A stretch of 64,000 nucleotides of DNA from positions 62,001-126,000 of the forward strand of contig JAIBBC010000001.1 of the NCBI GenBank assembly GCA_019694875.1. Direction: 5' to 3'. This DNA is from Cyclobacteriaceae bacterium (GTDB lineage Bacteria; Bacteroidota; Bacteroidia; Cytophagales; Cyclobacteriaceae). Below are positions 1 through 6,965 of the stretch, in pieces (within the stretch, counting starts at the first letter, position 1; the number at the start of each line of letters is the position of its first letter). A program made the position numbers and the translations under genes. The notes beneath the pieces were generated by a model. The model had not been told where the DNA came from, did no database searches, and saw only the letters and a list, made by a program, of their open reading frames with translations.

Positions 1-177
1 TTCGTGTACAAACCGTAGGTTGATTTCACCGTAAATGTTTATCCGCGGATGAACCTTCATGGTCGAATTAATCGAAAACCATTCCAGCGATTGATTTACG
101 GTATTATCCGCTGATTGAGAAAAAGCGGAAATCGATACACAAAAAACAGCAATTACGGCCAACCTTAACTTTAACAT
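1..177 (-). CDS. Probable outer-membrane protein, DUF2490-like, N-terminus only
   Basis: The gene runs off the left edge; 59 codons from an ATG are visible and stay open. Residues 1-20 form a clear signal peptide (basic MLKLR start, hydrophobic core, AFSQ cleavage-like end). The mature start contains LEWFSINSTMKVHPRINIYGEINLRF-like alternating polar/hydrophobic stretches, as in the first strands of a beta-barrel. This resembles the DUF2490 family of Bacteroidota, which are predicted outer-membrane barrels of unknown function; that assignment rests on a short fragment and is tentative. The upstream region holds tandem repeats placed like an activator site, so expression is probably regulated. 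Another barrel family is possible. Confidence 0.5.
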   Translation of the reverse strand, partial: MLKLRLAVIAVFCVSISAFSQSADNTVNQSLEWFSINSTMKVHPRINIYGEINLRFVHE

Positions 178-202
178 ATTGATAAGTTTCTGTTAATGGC
201 AG

Positions 203-210
203 CAAAGCTA
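203..210 (-). promoter_or_regulatory. -7 promoter element (TAnnTTTG)
   Basis: On the minus strand the sequence TAGCTTTG matches the Bacteroidota -7 consensus TAnnTTTG exactly and lies about 25 bases upstream of the ATG at 177. No TTTG is present 19 bases further upstream, where the -33 element should be; the tandem repeats begin there instead. Confidence 0.5.
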
Positions 211-227
211 CTTTGGCTAAAATTACC

Positions 228-270
228 CTAACATTAAGTCTTTAACATAGGGTTAACATTGACTTAACAT
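228..270 (-). promoter_or_regulatory. Tandem 11-bp-spaced direct repeats, candidate activator (Pho-box-like) site
   Basis: On the minus strand the 7-mer ATGTTAA occurs three times (264-270, 253-259, 242-248) with a start-to-start distance of exactly 11 bases, followed by a variant ATGTTAG at 228-234. A 7-bp half-site plus 4-bp spacer in direct repeat is the layout bound by OmpR/PhoB-type regulators; the shared core TGTTA is close to the TGTCA of the enterobacterial Pho box. The array ends 17 bases upstream of the -7 element, replacing the missing -33 box. Binding protein identity is inference. Confidence 0.5.
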
Positions 271-373
271 TGGCCAAAAAAGTTCGTTTTCGGCAGCGGG
301 GAAAGCGTTTTCAGAAAGTGCGCAGGGTTCCGGAATTTTGGAAAAAGGGCGATGCGGGATGATGTTTCAGATG

Positions 374-976
374 CTAGCGGAGGTTCGTTTCGGTGTTTCT
401 GGTTGCGCCCTTTCTCAGTTGAAAAGCGTGATACACGGAGGGTACATCATTTGTCCAGGATTTCAGAATCAGTATGATTGCAACTATCTCCAGACGGGTT
501 ATCACCCCCACCCAAAAACATAACTGGAATAAGAGAGTTGAATCGCACACGAGAATAAGCTTAACAAGCGTAGCACAAAGAATCAGCGTCCAGAACTTGG
601 CACCCCATGAGTGGGTGGCTATCTCTTTTTTGAACTTCACGAAGCTAACCACGTATGTCAGGCATTCAGCCGACAAAAGTAAAATCAGCAGAGTTGCATG
701 TTTCTTAAAGAATAAAGGACACAGCATGTATGCTGCCGCGCCCGCAGCGAGGAAGAAAAACTGATCGACCCCGGAATCCCATCGCCTGAGCGAAGTGGTT
801 GCAACATTCAATTTACGTGCGATAACTCCATCAAAAATATCGGTGATCAAGCCTATTGTAAGCAAACCAACAATCCAGTAAGGGGAATCCGGAAATGGAA
901 AAAACGCAAAAATCAGAATGAGCACACCAAATGCCAGTCGCAACAAAATGAGGACCCTGGGAATGTGCCGCTTCAT
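374..976 (-). CDS. CDP-alcohol phosphatidyltransferase family protein
   Basis: A 200-residue integral membrane protein that should join a CDP-activated lipid to an alcohol in phospholipid synthesis. The signature DxxDGxxAR is present near residues 46-54 (DIFDGVIAR), and the trailing DxxxD is present as DSGVD. The Gly that normally follows eight residues after AR is Leu here (SLRRWD). Hydrophobic segments lie at about 8-28, 33-50, 72-88, 93-112, 127-145 and 152-170. The gene starts 9 bases after the dnaX stop on the same strand, so the two are probably co-transcribed. The alcohol substrate cannot be told from sequence; a phosphatidylglycerophosphate-synthase-like role is only one option. Confidence 0.8.
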   Translation of the reverse strand: MKRHIPRVLILLRLAFGVLILIFAFFPFPDSPYWIVGLLTIGLITDIFDGVIARKLNVATTSLRRWDSGVDQFFFLAAGAAAYMLCPLFFKKHATLLILLLSAECLTYVVSFVKFKKEIATHSWGAKFWTLILCATLVKLILVCDSTLLFQLCFWVGVITRLEIVAIILILKSWTNDVPSVYHAFQLRKGATRNTETNLR

Positions 977-985
977 TTCGTCAGG

Positions 986-2688
986 TTAAAAATCAGTATC
1001 TAACCCAAACCGGTCTTTTAATTCCTTCACAACGGGATTTTTTTCCATGAGATGCTCAAGCTTCTCGCGATTGGTGTAGAGTACCTTTTTATCGTCAGCA
1101 ACAGTTTTAATCTCTCCGCTAAGCTGGAGCGTGTCGTTGCTTACCTGCTCGCGCAGAAATGTTAGCAGATCGAGCTTCATTTCATCGAGCAGTGTTTCCT
1201 GGAAATGGTTATGCAGCGGAACGATTACTTTATTCTCCCGAAACTCAAATCCCTGCGAAAGCAAATGGTACGTTGCTACGTAAGGCTTTTTCGTTTCTGC
1301 GAAGGCATCCCATGCACGCTTCAGTTGTTCTTGCGTAAACGGTTTATTTGTCTTTTTCTCCGCTACCGGACCGTTCTCCTTTTTTACACCACCCTTCAGA
1401 ACTGATTTCAGATCGGAAATTTTCGGAGTACTGGTCTTGGCTGCACGCACGGGTTCATCCGTTTGCTGCGATTGGTTTTTTTGTTCTGAAACGACAGGGA
1501 AATTTTCGGCTGGCTCTTCCGCTTTTGTTACCACTTGCTCAGCTTCGGGTTCGGGCTGATCGGCCGGAGGTGCTACGCGGTCACTTTTTTTTTTACTGCC
1601 GAAGAATTCTCCGCAGGTAACTGATCGGGCTGGATGGCTGATTGCACATGCGCCATTTTCATGAGCGCCAATTCCACCAGCAAGCGCTGATTCTTGCTCG
1701 CTTTGTAGTTGATGTCGCACTGACCGGCAATGTTCAACCAACTCAGTAACAACGATGGTGAAGCGGCCATGGCCTGCTGCGCATATTTTTTGCGAACGCT
1801 GTCGGGCACTTCCATCAACTCGGTTGTGCGTGCATCCTGCGACACCAGCAGGTTGCGGAGATGTTCTGACAATCCTACAATAAAATTATGACCATCGAAT
1901 CCCTTGCGCAGCACTTCATCGAGCAGCAACAGCGGCTGCGTGTGATTCTGCGAAAGCAACGCATCTACCACACCGAAATAATAATCGTAGTCGAGGATGT
2001 GCAGGTTAGCGAGCACATTCTTAAACGTGATCGGCTTGCCGGCAGAATACGTAACCATCAAATCGAAGATCGAGAGCGCATCGCGCAACGCACCGTCAGC
2101 CTTCTGGGCAATCAGGTGCAGCGCCTCTTCTTCAACTTTTATTTTTTCATGCTTCGCGATCACACCCAGGTGCTTCGCGATATCGGAAATCTGGATCCGG
2201 TTAAAATCAAAAATCTGGCACCGTGAAAGAATAGTCGGGATAACTTTGTGCTTTTCGGTGGTTGCCAGAATAAAGATGGCGTAAGACGGGGGCTCCTCCA
2301 GCGTTTTCAGGAACGCGTTGAATGCCGCGTTCGAAAGCATGTGAACCTCGTCAATGATATACACTTTGAATTTTCCGAACTGAGGCGGGTAGCGTACCTG
2401 GTCGATCAGGTTACGGATATCCTCCACGGAGTTGTTGGAGGCTGCATCGAGTTCGAAAATATTAAGTGAATTGGTTTCCGCTTTTTCCTCGAAGCCGTTG
2501 ATCAGCCGGGCCACAATGCGGGCACAGGTGGTTTTACCTACTCCACGCGGACCGCAAAACAGCAGCGCCTGGGCAAGCTTGTTGGAATCGATGGCGTTTT
2601 TGAGTGTGGTGGTGATATGCTCCTGGCCGACAACTTCATCGAAGCCGGTGGGGCGGTATTTGCGTGCCGATACAACAAAATTCTCCAT
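986..2688 (-). CDS. dnaX: DNA polymerase III gamma/tau subunit, split by a -1 frameshift
   Basis: Clamp-loader ATPase of the replisome. From the ATG at 2688 (MENFVVSARKYRP, the usual family start) the zero frame has Walker A GPRGVGKT at residues 46-53, the sensor/Walker B region with IIDEVHMLS, and the SRC motif of the AAA+ domain, then stops at 1573-1575 after KKKVTA (371 residues). The C-terminal third (Pro/Glu-rich linker and the tau-like end KNPVVKELKDRFGLD) continues in the -1 frame to 986, giving a 567-residue product if ribosomes or polymerase slip on A10. This resembles the programmed gamma/tau production known for E. coli and Thermus dnaX. The four-Cys zinc module usual after Walker A is absent. 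A homopolymer sequencing error is the alternative explanation for the split. Confidence 0.88.
1585..1594 (-). other. A10 slippery run in dnaX
   Basis: Ten consecutive A residues in the mRNA sense. In the zero frame the run reads GTA AAA AAA AAA GTG ACC GCG TAG and ends the short product. Reading one base back gives AAA AAA AAA AGT GAC and opens the long frame. The local context A-run then GTGACCG is similar to the E. coli dnaX slip site, and a GGAG lies 14 bases upstream of the run. Ribosomal -1 shifting or transcriptional slippage (one added A) would both give the long form. Confidence 0.6.
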
Positions 2689-2813
2689 CGGTCGCAAGAT
2701 AGACGTTGAGTTTTAATTATCAATAGGGTCAAAATCCAAGTTTCAGGTTCAAGGTTCAACGTTAACCAGTTTACCGGTAACCTGTTGCAGGCAACCGGGA
2801 ACATTTTTGGGTG

Positions 2814-2821
2814 TATATTTG
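2814..2821 (+). promoter_or_regulatory. -7 promoter element for ssrA
   Basis: TATATTTG matches the Bacteroidota -7 consensus TAnnTTTG exactly and lies 40 bases upstream of the mature tmRNA 5' end, leaving room for a short leader removed by processing. No convincing TTTG -33 box sits at the ideal distance. Confidence 0.45.
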
Positions 2822-2861
2822 TAATCCATTTTCGCTGAGCGTTGCTCAGAATAAAAGAAAT

Positions 2862-3250
2862 GGGGTCGACCGGTTTTGACAGGATGTGTGAAGCCGCAGG
2901 CCAGCATGCAGGCTCATGAGGGTAGAGCCTTGAACACTGCTCTCACAATTTACGTGGCGAAAATACTTACGCCATGGCTGCTTAATCTGACGATACGTTA
3001 GGTTAGCCTCGCCCCGATAAGATCGGGGAAGCCATCATCGCTCAGTTCTTCGTTCTGCCGGAACTGGTTTAGCGGTGTCGATAGCCAGGACTGCTCCGTG
3101 TGATGTTGCTAAGCGCGGCTAAGACTCAGTAACTAAGGAAACGTTTAGGCTGTTGCCTGCCTTGCGATTCCCGAAAATTAAAGTCAACTAAGCATGTAGA
3201 ATCTGTTGTTTTATCTTCTCTGGACGAGGGTTCAATTCCCTCCGACTCCA
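2862..3250 (+). ncRNA. ssrA: tmRNA (transfer-messenger RNA)
   Basis: Ribosome rescue RNA. The 5' end GGGGTCG pairs with CGACTCC near the 3' end to make a seven-base-pair acceptor stem with one G-U pair, and the T-arm sequence GGGTTCAATTCCC precedes it. The discriminator A is at 3250; CCA is not encoded (CAT follows). The tag reading frame starts at 2956 and reads GENTYAMAA followed by TAA at 2983-2985, close to the GENNYALAA-type tags known in Bacteroidota. The middle contains pseudoknot-like inverted repeats such as CCCCGAT/ATCGGGG. Its own promoter element and terminator flank it. Confidence 0.96.
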
Positions 3251-3254
3251 CATC

Positions 3255-3291
3255 GCCCGCTGGAATCCGAAAGGATGAAAGCGGGCTTTTT
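3255..3291 (+). terminator. Rho-independent terminator of ssrA
   Basis: GCCCGC at 3255-3260 pairs with GCGGGC at 3281-3286; an inner ATCC/GGAT stem extends the hairpin, and five T residues follow directly. Confidence 0.8.
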
Positions 3292-3355
3292 ATTTATCCT
3301 CCATAGTCTGTAGGACGAAGGCGGATAATCAATTCAGGCAATGTACATCTGAGAA

Positions 3356-4132
3356 CTACAGCGTGTCATAGTATTCCATCAGCGCAACAAGATCAGCAGC
3401 TTTTCGGAGATCCAGATGATTAGTTTTAGTAAACGATTTTAACTCGTGCTCTCTTTCCGGAAAAAGCCGATACAATTGCTTCCCTTTGATTCGATATATG
3501 TTACCCTGCTTCTGTATGTAAAATCCGCGACTTACATGAATCTTTTGCACACGGTTCCCCATTGCTAGTTTATCGTTATAAGCTTGCTTCACCCATGCAT
3601 AAGATATTTCCAAGAGCTGCACTTTACCCTCCACCAATACTTTGGCAAAAACGTTTCGTGTTTTGCCATCAATCGCCCGATTCAACAGTGCAATGAATTT
3701 CTCTTTGCCATCAGACTTCTTCCACACAAAAGAATCAAGCATAGTCGGTTCGACCACTCTGGATCCGGTTGCTGTTTTTATTTCCAGTACCCCGGCCAAC
3801 AAGTCAAGCTTGGTTTCAAGATCTATAACCAGGATCGAAGGATAGACAGTTGGTTTGAGATAAATATCAGTTTTAAGCCACTCCGTTTCAAGATATTCCG
3901 AGCCAAGTGTTTCAACATCAGCATGCATTTCGCTAACAATGCCAAATTGCGCGTCATATACGCCATCGGCCCGCGCTGTTCTGGACTGATTCGCTTGCGT
4001 AAACCCTGCGCGGGTACCCAGTACCAAAAGCACAATGACTGATAACCACCTCGCAGTATGTACAAAAAGGTAAAGAAAGCCCCGGTTTACACCGGGACTT
4101 TCCATAACACTAAAAGCCATAGTATTCATCAT
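3356..4132 (-). CDS. Secreted protein of unknown function
   Basis: A 258-residue protein at the promoter-distal end of the SusC/SusD operon. A hydrophobic segment at about residues 29-46 ends in a small-residue stretch (TRAGFTQ) and looks like a signal peptide with an over-long N-terminus. The true start may therefore be the ATG of MESPGVNRG at 4105, which would avoid the overlap with the upstream lipoprotein gene; the 4132 start overlaps it by 23 bases. The C-terminal 70 residues (RGFYIQKQGNIYRIKG to LMEYYDTL) read like a small beta-rich domain plus helix seen in many unassigned Bacteroidota secreted proteins. No enzyme motif is visible. Its role is unknown; co-expression with the transport operon is only implied by position. 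Confidence 0.7.
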   Translation of the reverse strand: MMNTMAFSVMESPGVNRGFLYLFVHTARWLSVIVLLVLGTRAGFTQANQSRTARADGVYDAQFGIVSEMHADVETLGSEYLETEWLKTDIYLKPTVYPSILVIDLETKLDLLAGVLEIKTATGSRVVEPTMLDSFVWKKSDGKEKFIALLNRAIDGKTRNVFAKVLVEGKVQLLEISYAWVKQAYNDKLAMGNRVQKIHVSRGFYIQKQGNIYRIKGKQLYRLFPEREHELKSFTKTNHLDLRKAADLVALMEYYDTL

Positions 4133-4622
4133 CTTCTAAAAATCCAGTTCTCCTTACCCCCGAGCAGTGATAGATAACTCCTGGATCATCCTCAAATTCA
4201 AGCTTCATGTAAATGCTATCGGTAATAGTCTTGGCAGCCTTTGTTACCACTGCGTCAAGAAATACCTTGCCATCGCTGACAACTACGTTGATATGGTAAC
4301 CCGCTATTGTGCTGGTGCTGCCTTCCGATGAGAATGACTTTGATTTAGCCCGTGCAGCTGCCTTAATCTTAAAATTCCAGAAATTATTATTATCTGAAAT
4401 CCAGATGCTATCACCTTTATCAGAAGCTGTATTAGAAATTGTCAGCGGTGTATAACCTGACTGATCCTCAAATACGCCCGGGCTCGTTTCAATTCTGTAG
4501 GCCACAGCCCATTCGCCATTCAGCGGGAACGTTGAGGTATATTTTATTTCCGGTGCGTCCGGCTGGCATGCCATGACCGTTAAAATACAGGCCATGCAAA
4601 GCATCACTAAAATTTTCTTCAT
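4110..4622 (-). CDS. Lipoprotein, lipid-binding putative hydrolase-like
   Basis: A 170-residue lipoprotein: the signal ends in the lipobox VMAC with Cys at residue 19. After a short linker the sequence NGEWAVAYRI begins a beta-rich fold, and the body (TPLTISNTA, SIWISDNNNFWNFKIKAA, VFLDAVVTKAAKTITDSIYMKLEFEDDPG) matches my recollection of the Lipid_bd putative hydrolase family often encoded behind SusC/SusD pairs with a DUF5011/5012 lipoprotein. The gene is 31 bases downstream of that neighbour. No catalytic residues are evident, so surface lipoprotein is the safe reading. The family name would need a profile search to confirm. Confidence 0.68.
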   Translation of the reverse strand: MKKILVMLCMACILTVMACQPDAPEIKYTSTFPLNGEWAVAYRIETSPGVFEDQSGYTPLTISNTASDKGDSIWISDNNNFWNFKIKAAARAKSKSFSSEGSTSTIAGYHINVVVSDGKVFLDAVVTKAAKTITDSIYMKLEFEDDPGVIYHCSGVRRTGFLEDDEYYGF

Positions 4623-4653
4623 GTAATTTCTAGTTTAAAAATGTTACCAATTG

Positions 4654-5412
4654 CTAAAGGGGCAGATTCACTTGGGTTAATGCTGAAACAAATGTGTAGT
4701 CGAAACCGGAAACCGGAGTAGGGTCCACACAATGAGTAGTCATTGTTATCTTTTTATTCACCGGGTCGAAGGTCATCGACTCGATCGTACAATGGCCTCC
4801 AAAAAGGCCCATTGGCGCCTCGGTTGTTGACGATATGTTGTTTGACGCAATATCATTAAGCGTAAACGTGTTGCCCTTTACAGCATAGTCAACTCCAAAC
4901 GCACGGTAAGTTTCATACCATCCGCCAATCGCATCTGAAACAGCATACGTGTTCGGGCCGGTTTTTTTTACGATCACGTATTTCATATTTACCGCACCGG
5001 CTGGAGTAACTCCGTTCCGGGTCACGGTTGCCGTATAAAGACCCTCAACATCGGGAGCGAAATTGCCTTTACCAACATACCACACCGTACGGCTTGTCGT
5101 GACAGAATAGTTGTCTTTGTTTACTGCCATGTATTCTATGATATACCGATCTGCTGCGTTAACATCAATCGATGAAACGTTTCCTGAGAAGTAACTGGCG
5201 GTGATATGCCTGGCCACGTCAATAGGTTCTCCGCCTTCGGTAGCGGTGACGGCCGGATCTTCATATGGCTCTGTTGTATTCACAAACACAACCTCATCGC
5301 CAGTGAAATCAAAAATTGGATAATACGTTATCCTTGAGATATTCTCGGCTTCATCTGCACATGAAAAAACAAATGCAGATAAAAATAGAAAGCTATATAG
5401 TATCTTTTTCAT
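4654..5412 (-). CDS. Lipoprotein with DUF5011/DUF5012-type Ig-like fold
   Basis: A 252-residue lipoprotein with lipobox FVFSC (Cys at residue 18). Residues ~35-110 contain the pattern of an immunoglobulin-like DUF5011 domain: EDPAVTATEGG, then VDVNAADRYIIEYMAVNKD and a closing SRTVWYVG. The second half is a beta-rich region with aromatic and Gly residues, similar to the DUF5012/BT_2262-type proteins found third in SusC/SusD operons. It probably sits on the outer-membrane surface and may help to bind the same ligand as SusD. Seventeen bases separate it from susD. No enzymatic motif is seen. Confidence 0.7.
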   Translation of the reverse strand: MKKILYSFLFLSAFVFSCADEAENISRITYYPIFDFTGDEVVFVNTTEPYEDPAVTATEGGEPIDVARHITASYFSGNVSSIDVNAADRYIIEYMAVNKDNYSVTTSRTVWYVGKGNFAPDVEGLYTATVTRNGVTPAGAVNMKYVIVKKTGPNTYAVSDAIGGWYETYRAFGVDYAVKGNTFTLNDIASNNISSTTEAPMGLFGGHCTIESMTFDPVNKKITMTTHCVDPTPVSGFDYTFVSALTQVNLPL

Positions 5413-5429
5413 TGGTATTGTTTAGGTTA

Positions 5430-6959
5430 TTAGTCAACGTCCCACCAAACTTCTTCTGTAATCGGCACCTGATCGGGTGTATTTGCATTTCTCCTTCGTT
5501 CGGTGTCCGGAAACAACAGGCGCTTTGCAAACAGTCCGGCTGTCACACCTTCTTTAGGGTAGACAATTTGCCCGGGTACATAGGCCGGATTCTGATTGCC
5601 ATTATCGAGGCCCGAATAAACCGCACTCTTAACTGGATAATTAGTACGATTCATTTCAAAAAACGCTTCCAGATTTTCGTGCGTGCCCGCCAACGCTATC
5701 CATTTCTGAACGATGATCTGTTCAAGATCCGCTTCAAATGAAGTACCCGGCAAATCATAATTTTTTGGAACCAAACCAAGCTGCTGGAAAGAGGCAGAAA
5801 CTCCGAGGTCAAACAGCGCCTCCGGATTGCCGGTGCCATACCCGCGAAGCGCGGCTTCGGCCTGAAGGAAATAACTCTCAGCTTTAGAGATAAGGTAAAC
5901 CGGATCGGTAGCGCTTATAGCTGGCTTCGACAAACTTGCAGCAGGGACAATTGTTGTGGGTACTTCGAAATTGCCCTGGTCCAAACCCTTTTGACCTCCG
6001 CTTCCGGCAACAAACAATCGCGGGATACGCGTATCACCGATCGACTGCAAATACGACAGCAGGGTACGGCTTGCCTTCAAATTAATTCCGCCCAGATTAC
6101 GCTGCTCCACTTCGTACAGCGGGTTACTCTTATTGGTTTCATCTTCAAACTGTACGATATCTGCATCAGTTTGCAGAAACTCAGCTCCCGCATCATACAT
6201 TGCCTGAAGGCCTGCATCAGCTTCCGTTGGCCTCGCTTTTATCTGACGAAGAAAGAGTTTTAGCTTAAGCGTGTTTGCAAAACGAATCCAGTTTTCAATA
6301 TTCGTATCGATTAACTCATCGAGATCTTCACCAGCGCCCAGCGCATCACCGAAGATGTAATCGCTTCCACCCGGATTCTTGGATGTGCGCGCACCCGCTT
6401 CAACCTCGTTAAAATCTCTCGTCAAGGCATAGTCAATGCGATTTACAAGCGAGTCATAAACCAATGAACCGGGATCATAATGAGGTGCACGGTTCGCATC
6501 GCCCTGCAATGCTTCTCTAAAGGGAAGCTCGTCATACAGGTCGGCCAGTACTTGCCAGGTATAGGCCTGTTGTACGGTCGCAATCAAATACAACGACCAA
6601 TTTTTCTGAGCTTTCGACTGATTACGGATGTATTCAAAGTCGTTCAACGCGCCCATATATAGTTCAGAAAACTGAAAATTGAGGTCTGAACTGGCGAGAT
6701 TGAAGCCATCGATGTTCTTGTACTGATTCGCAGAATTACTTTGTGTCCAGTGCTGTGACCACATTGCGCCCAAAACTGCATACTGTCCGCCCACCACACT
6801 GGCTGTGGATAATGTGGCGGCCGGTAAAATCAAGTCAACCGGAGCATCTGTTGTGGCGTTGGGATCGTGATTGATATCCAGGAAATCAGAACAAGCAGAG
6901 AAGCTCAGCGCGATCAGGCCAGATAAGGCCCTGTAGATTATCTTTTTTGTTGTTTTCAT
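5430..6959 (-). CDS. susD: SusD/RagB-family nutrient-binding lipoprotein
   Basis: A 509-residue surface lipoprotein that caps the neighbouring SusC channel and binds the imported nutrient. The lipobox FSAC puts Cys at residue 23, and the mature start SDFLDINHDPN is the family hallmark. Helical TPR-like segments follow (for example WSLYLIATVQQAYTWQVLADLYDELPFREAL), matching the SusD-like_2 subgroup. It starts 6 bases after the susC stop, so the two are translationally linked. The ligand is not shown by sequence; there is no glycoside hydrolase in the operon, so a peptide or other non-glycan substrate is as likely as a sugar. Confidence 0.93.
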   Translation of the reverse strand: MKTTKKIIYRALSGLIALSFSACSDFLDINHDPNATTDAPVDLILPAATLSTASVVGGQYAVLGAMWSQHWTQSNSANQYKNIDGFNLASSDLNFQFSELYMGALNDFEYIRNQSKAQKNWSLYLIATVQQAYTWQVLADLYDELPFREALQGDANRAPHYDPGSLVYDSLVNRIDYALTRDFNEVEAGARTSKNPGGSDYIFGDALGAGEDLDELIDTNIENWIRFANTLKLKLFLRQIKARPTEADAGLQAMYDAGAEFLQTDADIVQFEDETNKSNPLYEVEQRNLGGINLKASRTLLSYLQSIGDTRIPRLFVAGSGGQKGLDQGNFEVPTTIVPAASLSKPAISATDPVYLISKAESYFLQAEAALRGYGTGNPEALFDLGVSASFQQLGLVPKNYDLPGTSFEADLEQIIVQKWIALAGTHENLEAFFEMNRTNYPVKSAVYSGLDNGNQNPAYVPGQIVYPKEGVTAGLFAKRLLFPDTERRRNANTPDQVPITEEVWWDVD

Positions 6960-6965
6960 AAAACG

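Noticed and set aside
228-270. The TTAACAT repeats as a CRISPR array
   Set aside because: The units are 7 bases with 4-base spacers and lie in a promoter; they do not have CRISPR dimensions.
986-1741. A separate gene for the C-terminal dnaX frame
   Set aside because: Its first ~80 residues are the out-of-frame reading of the dnaX core; only the portion after A10 looks like protein, so it belongs to dnaX.
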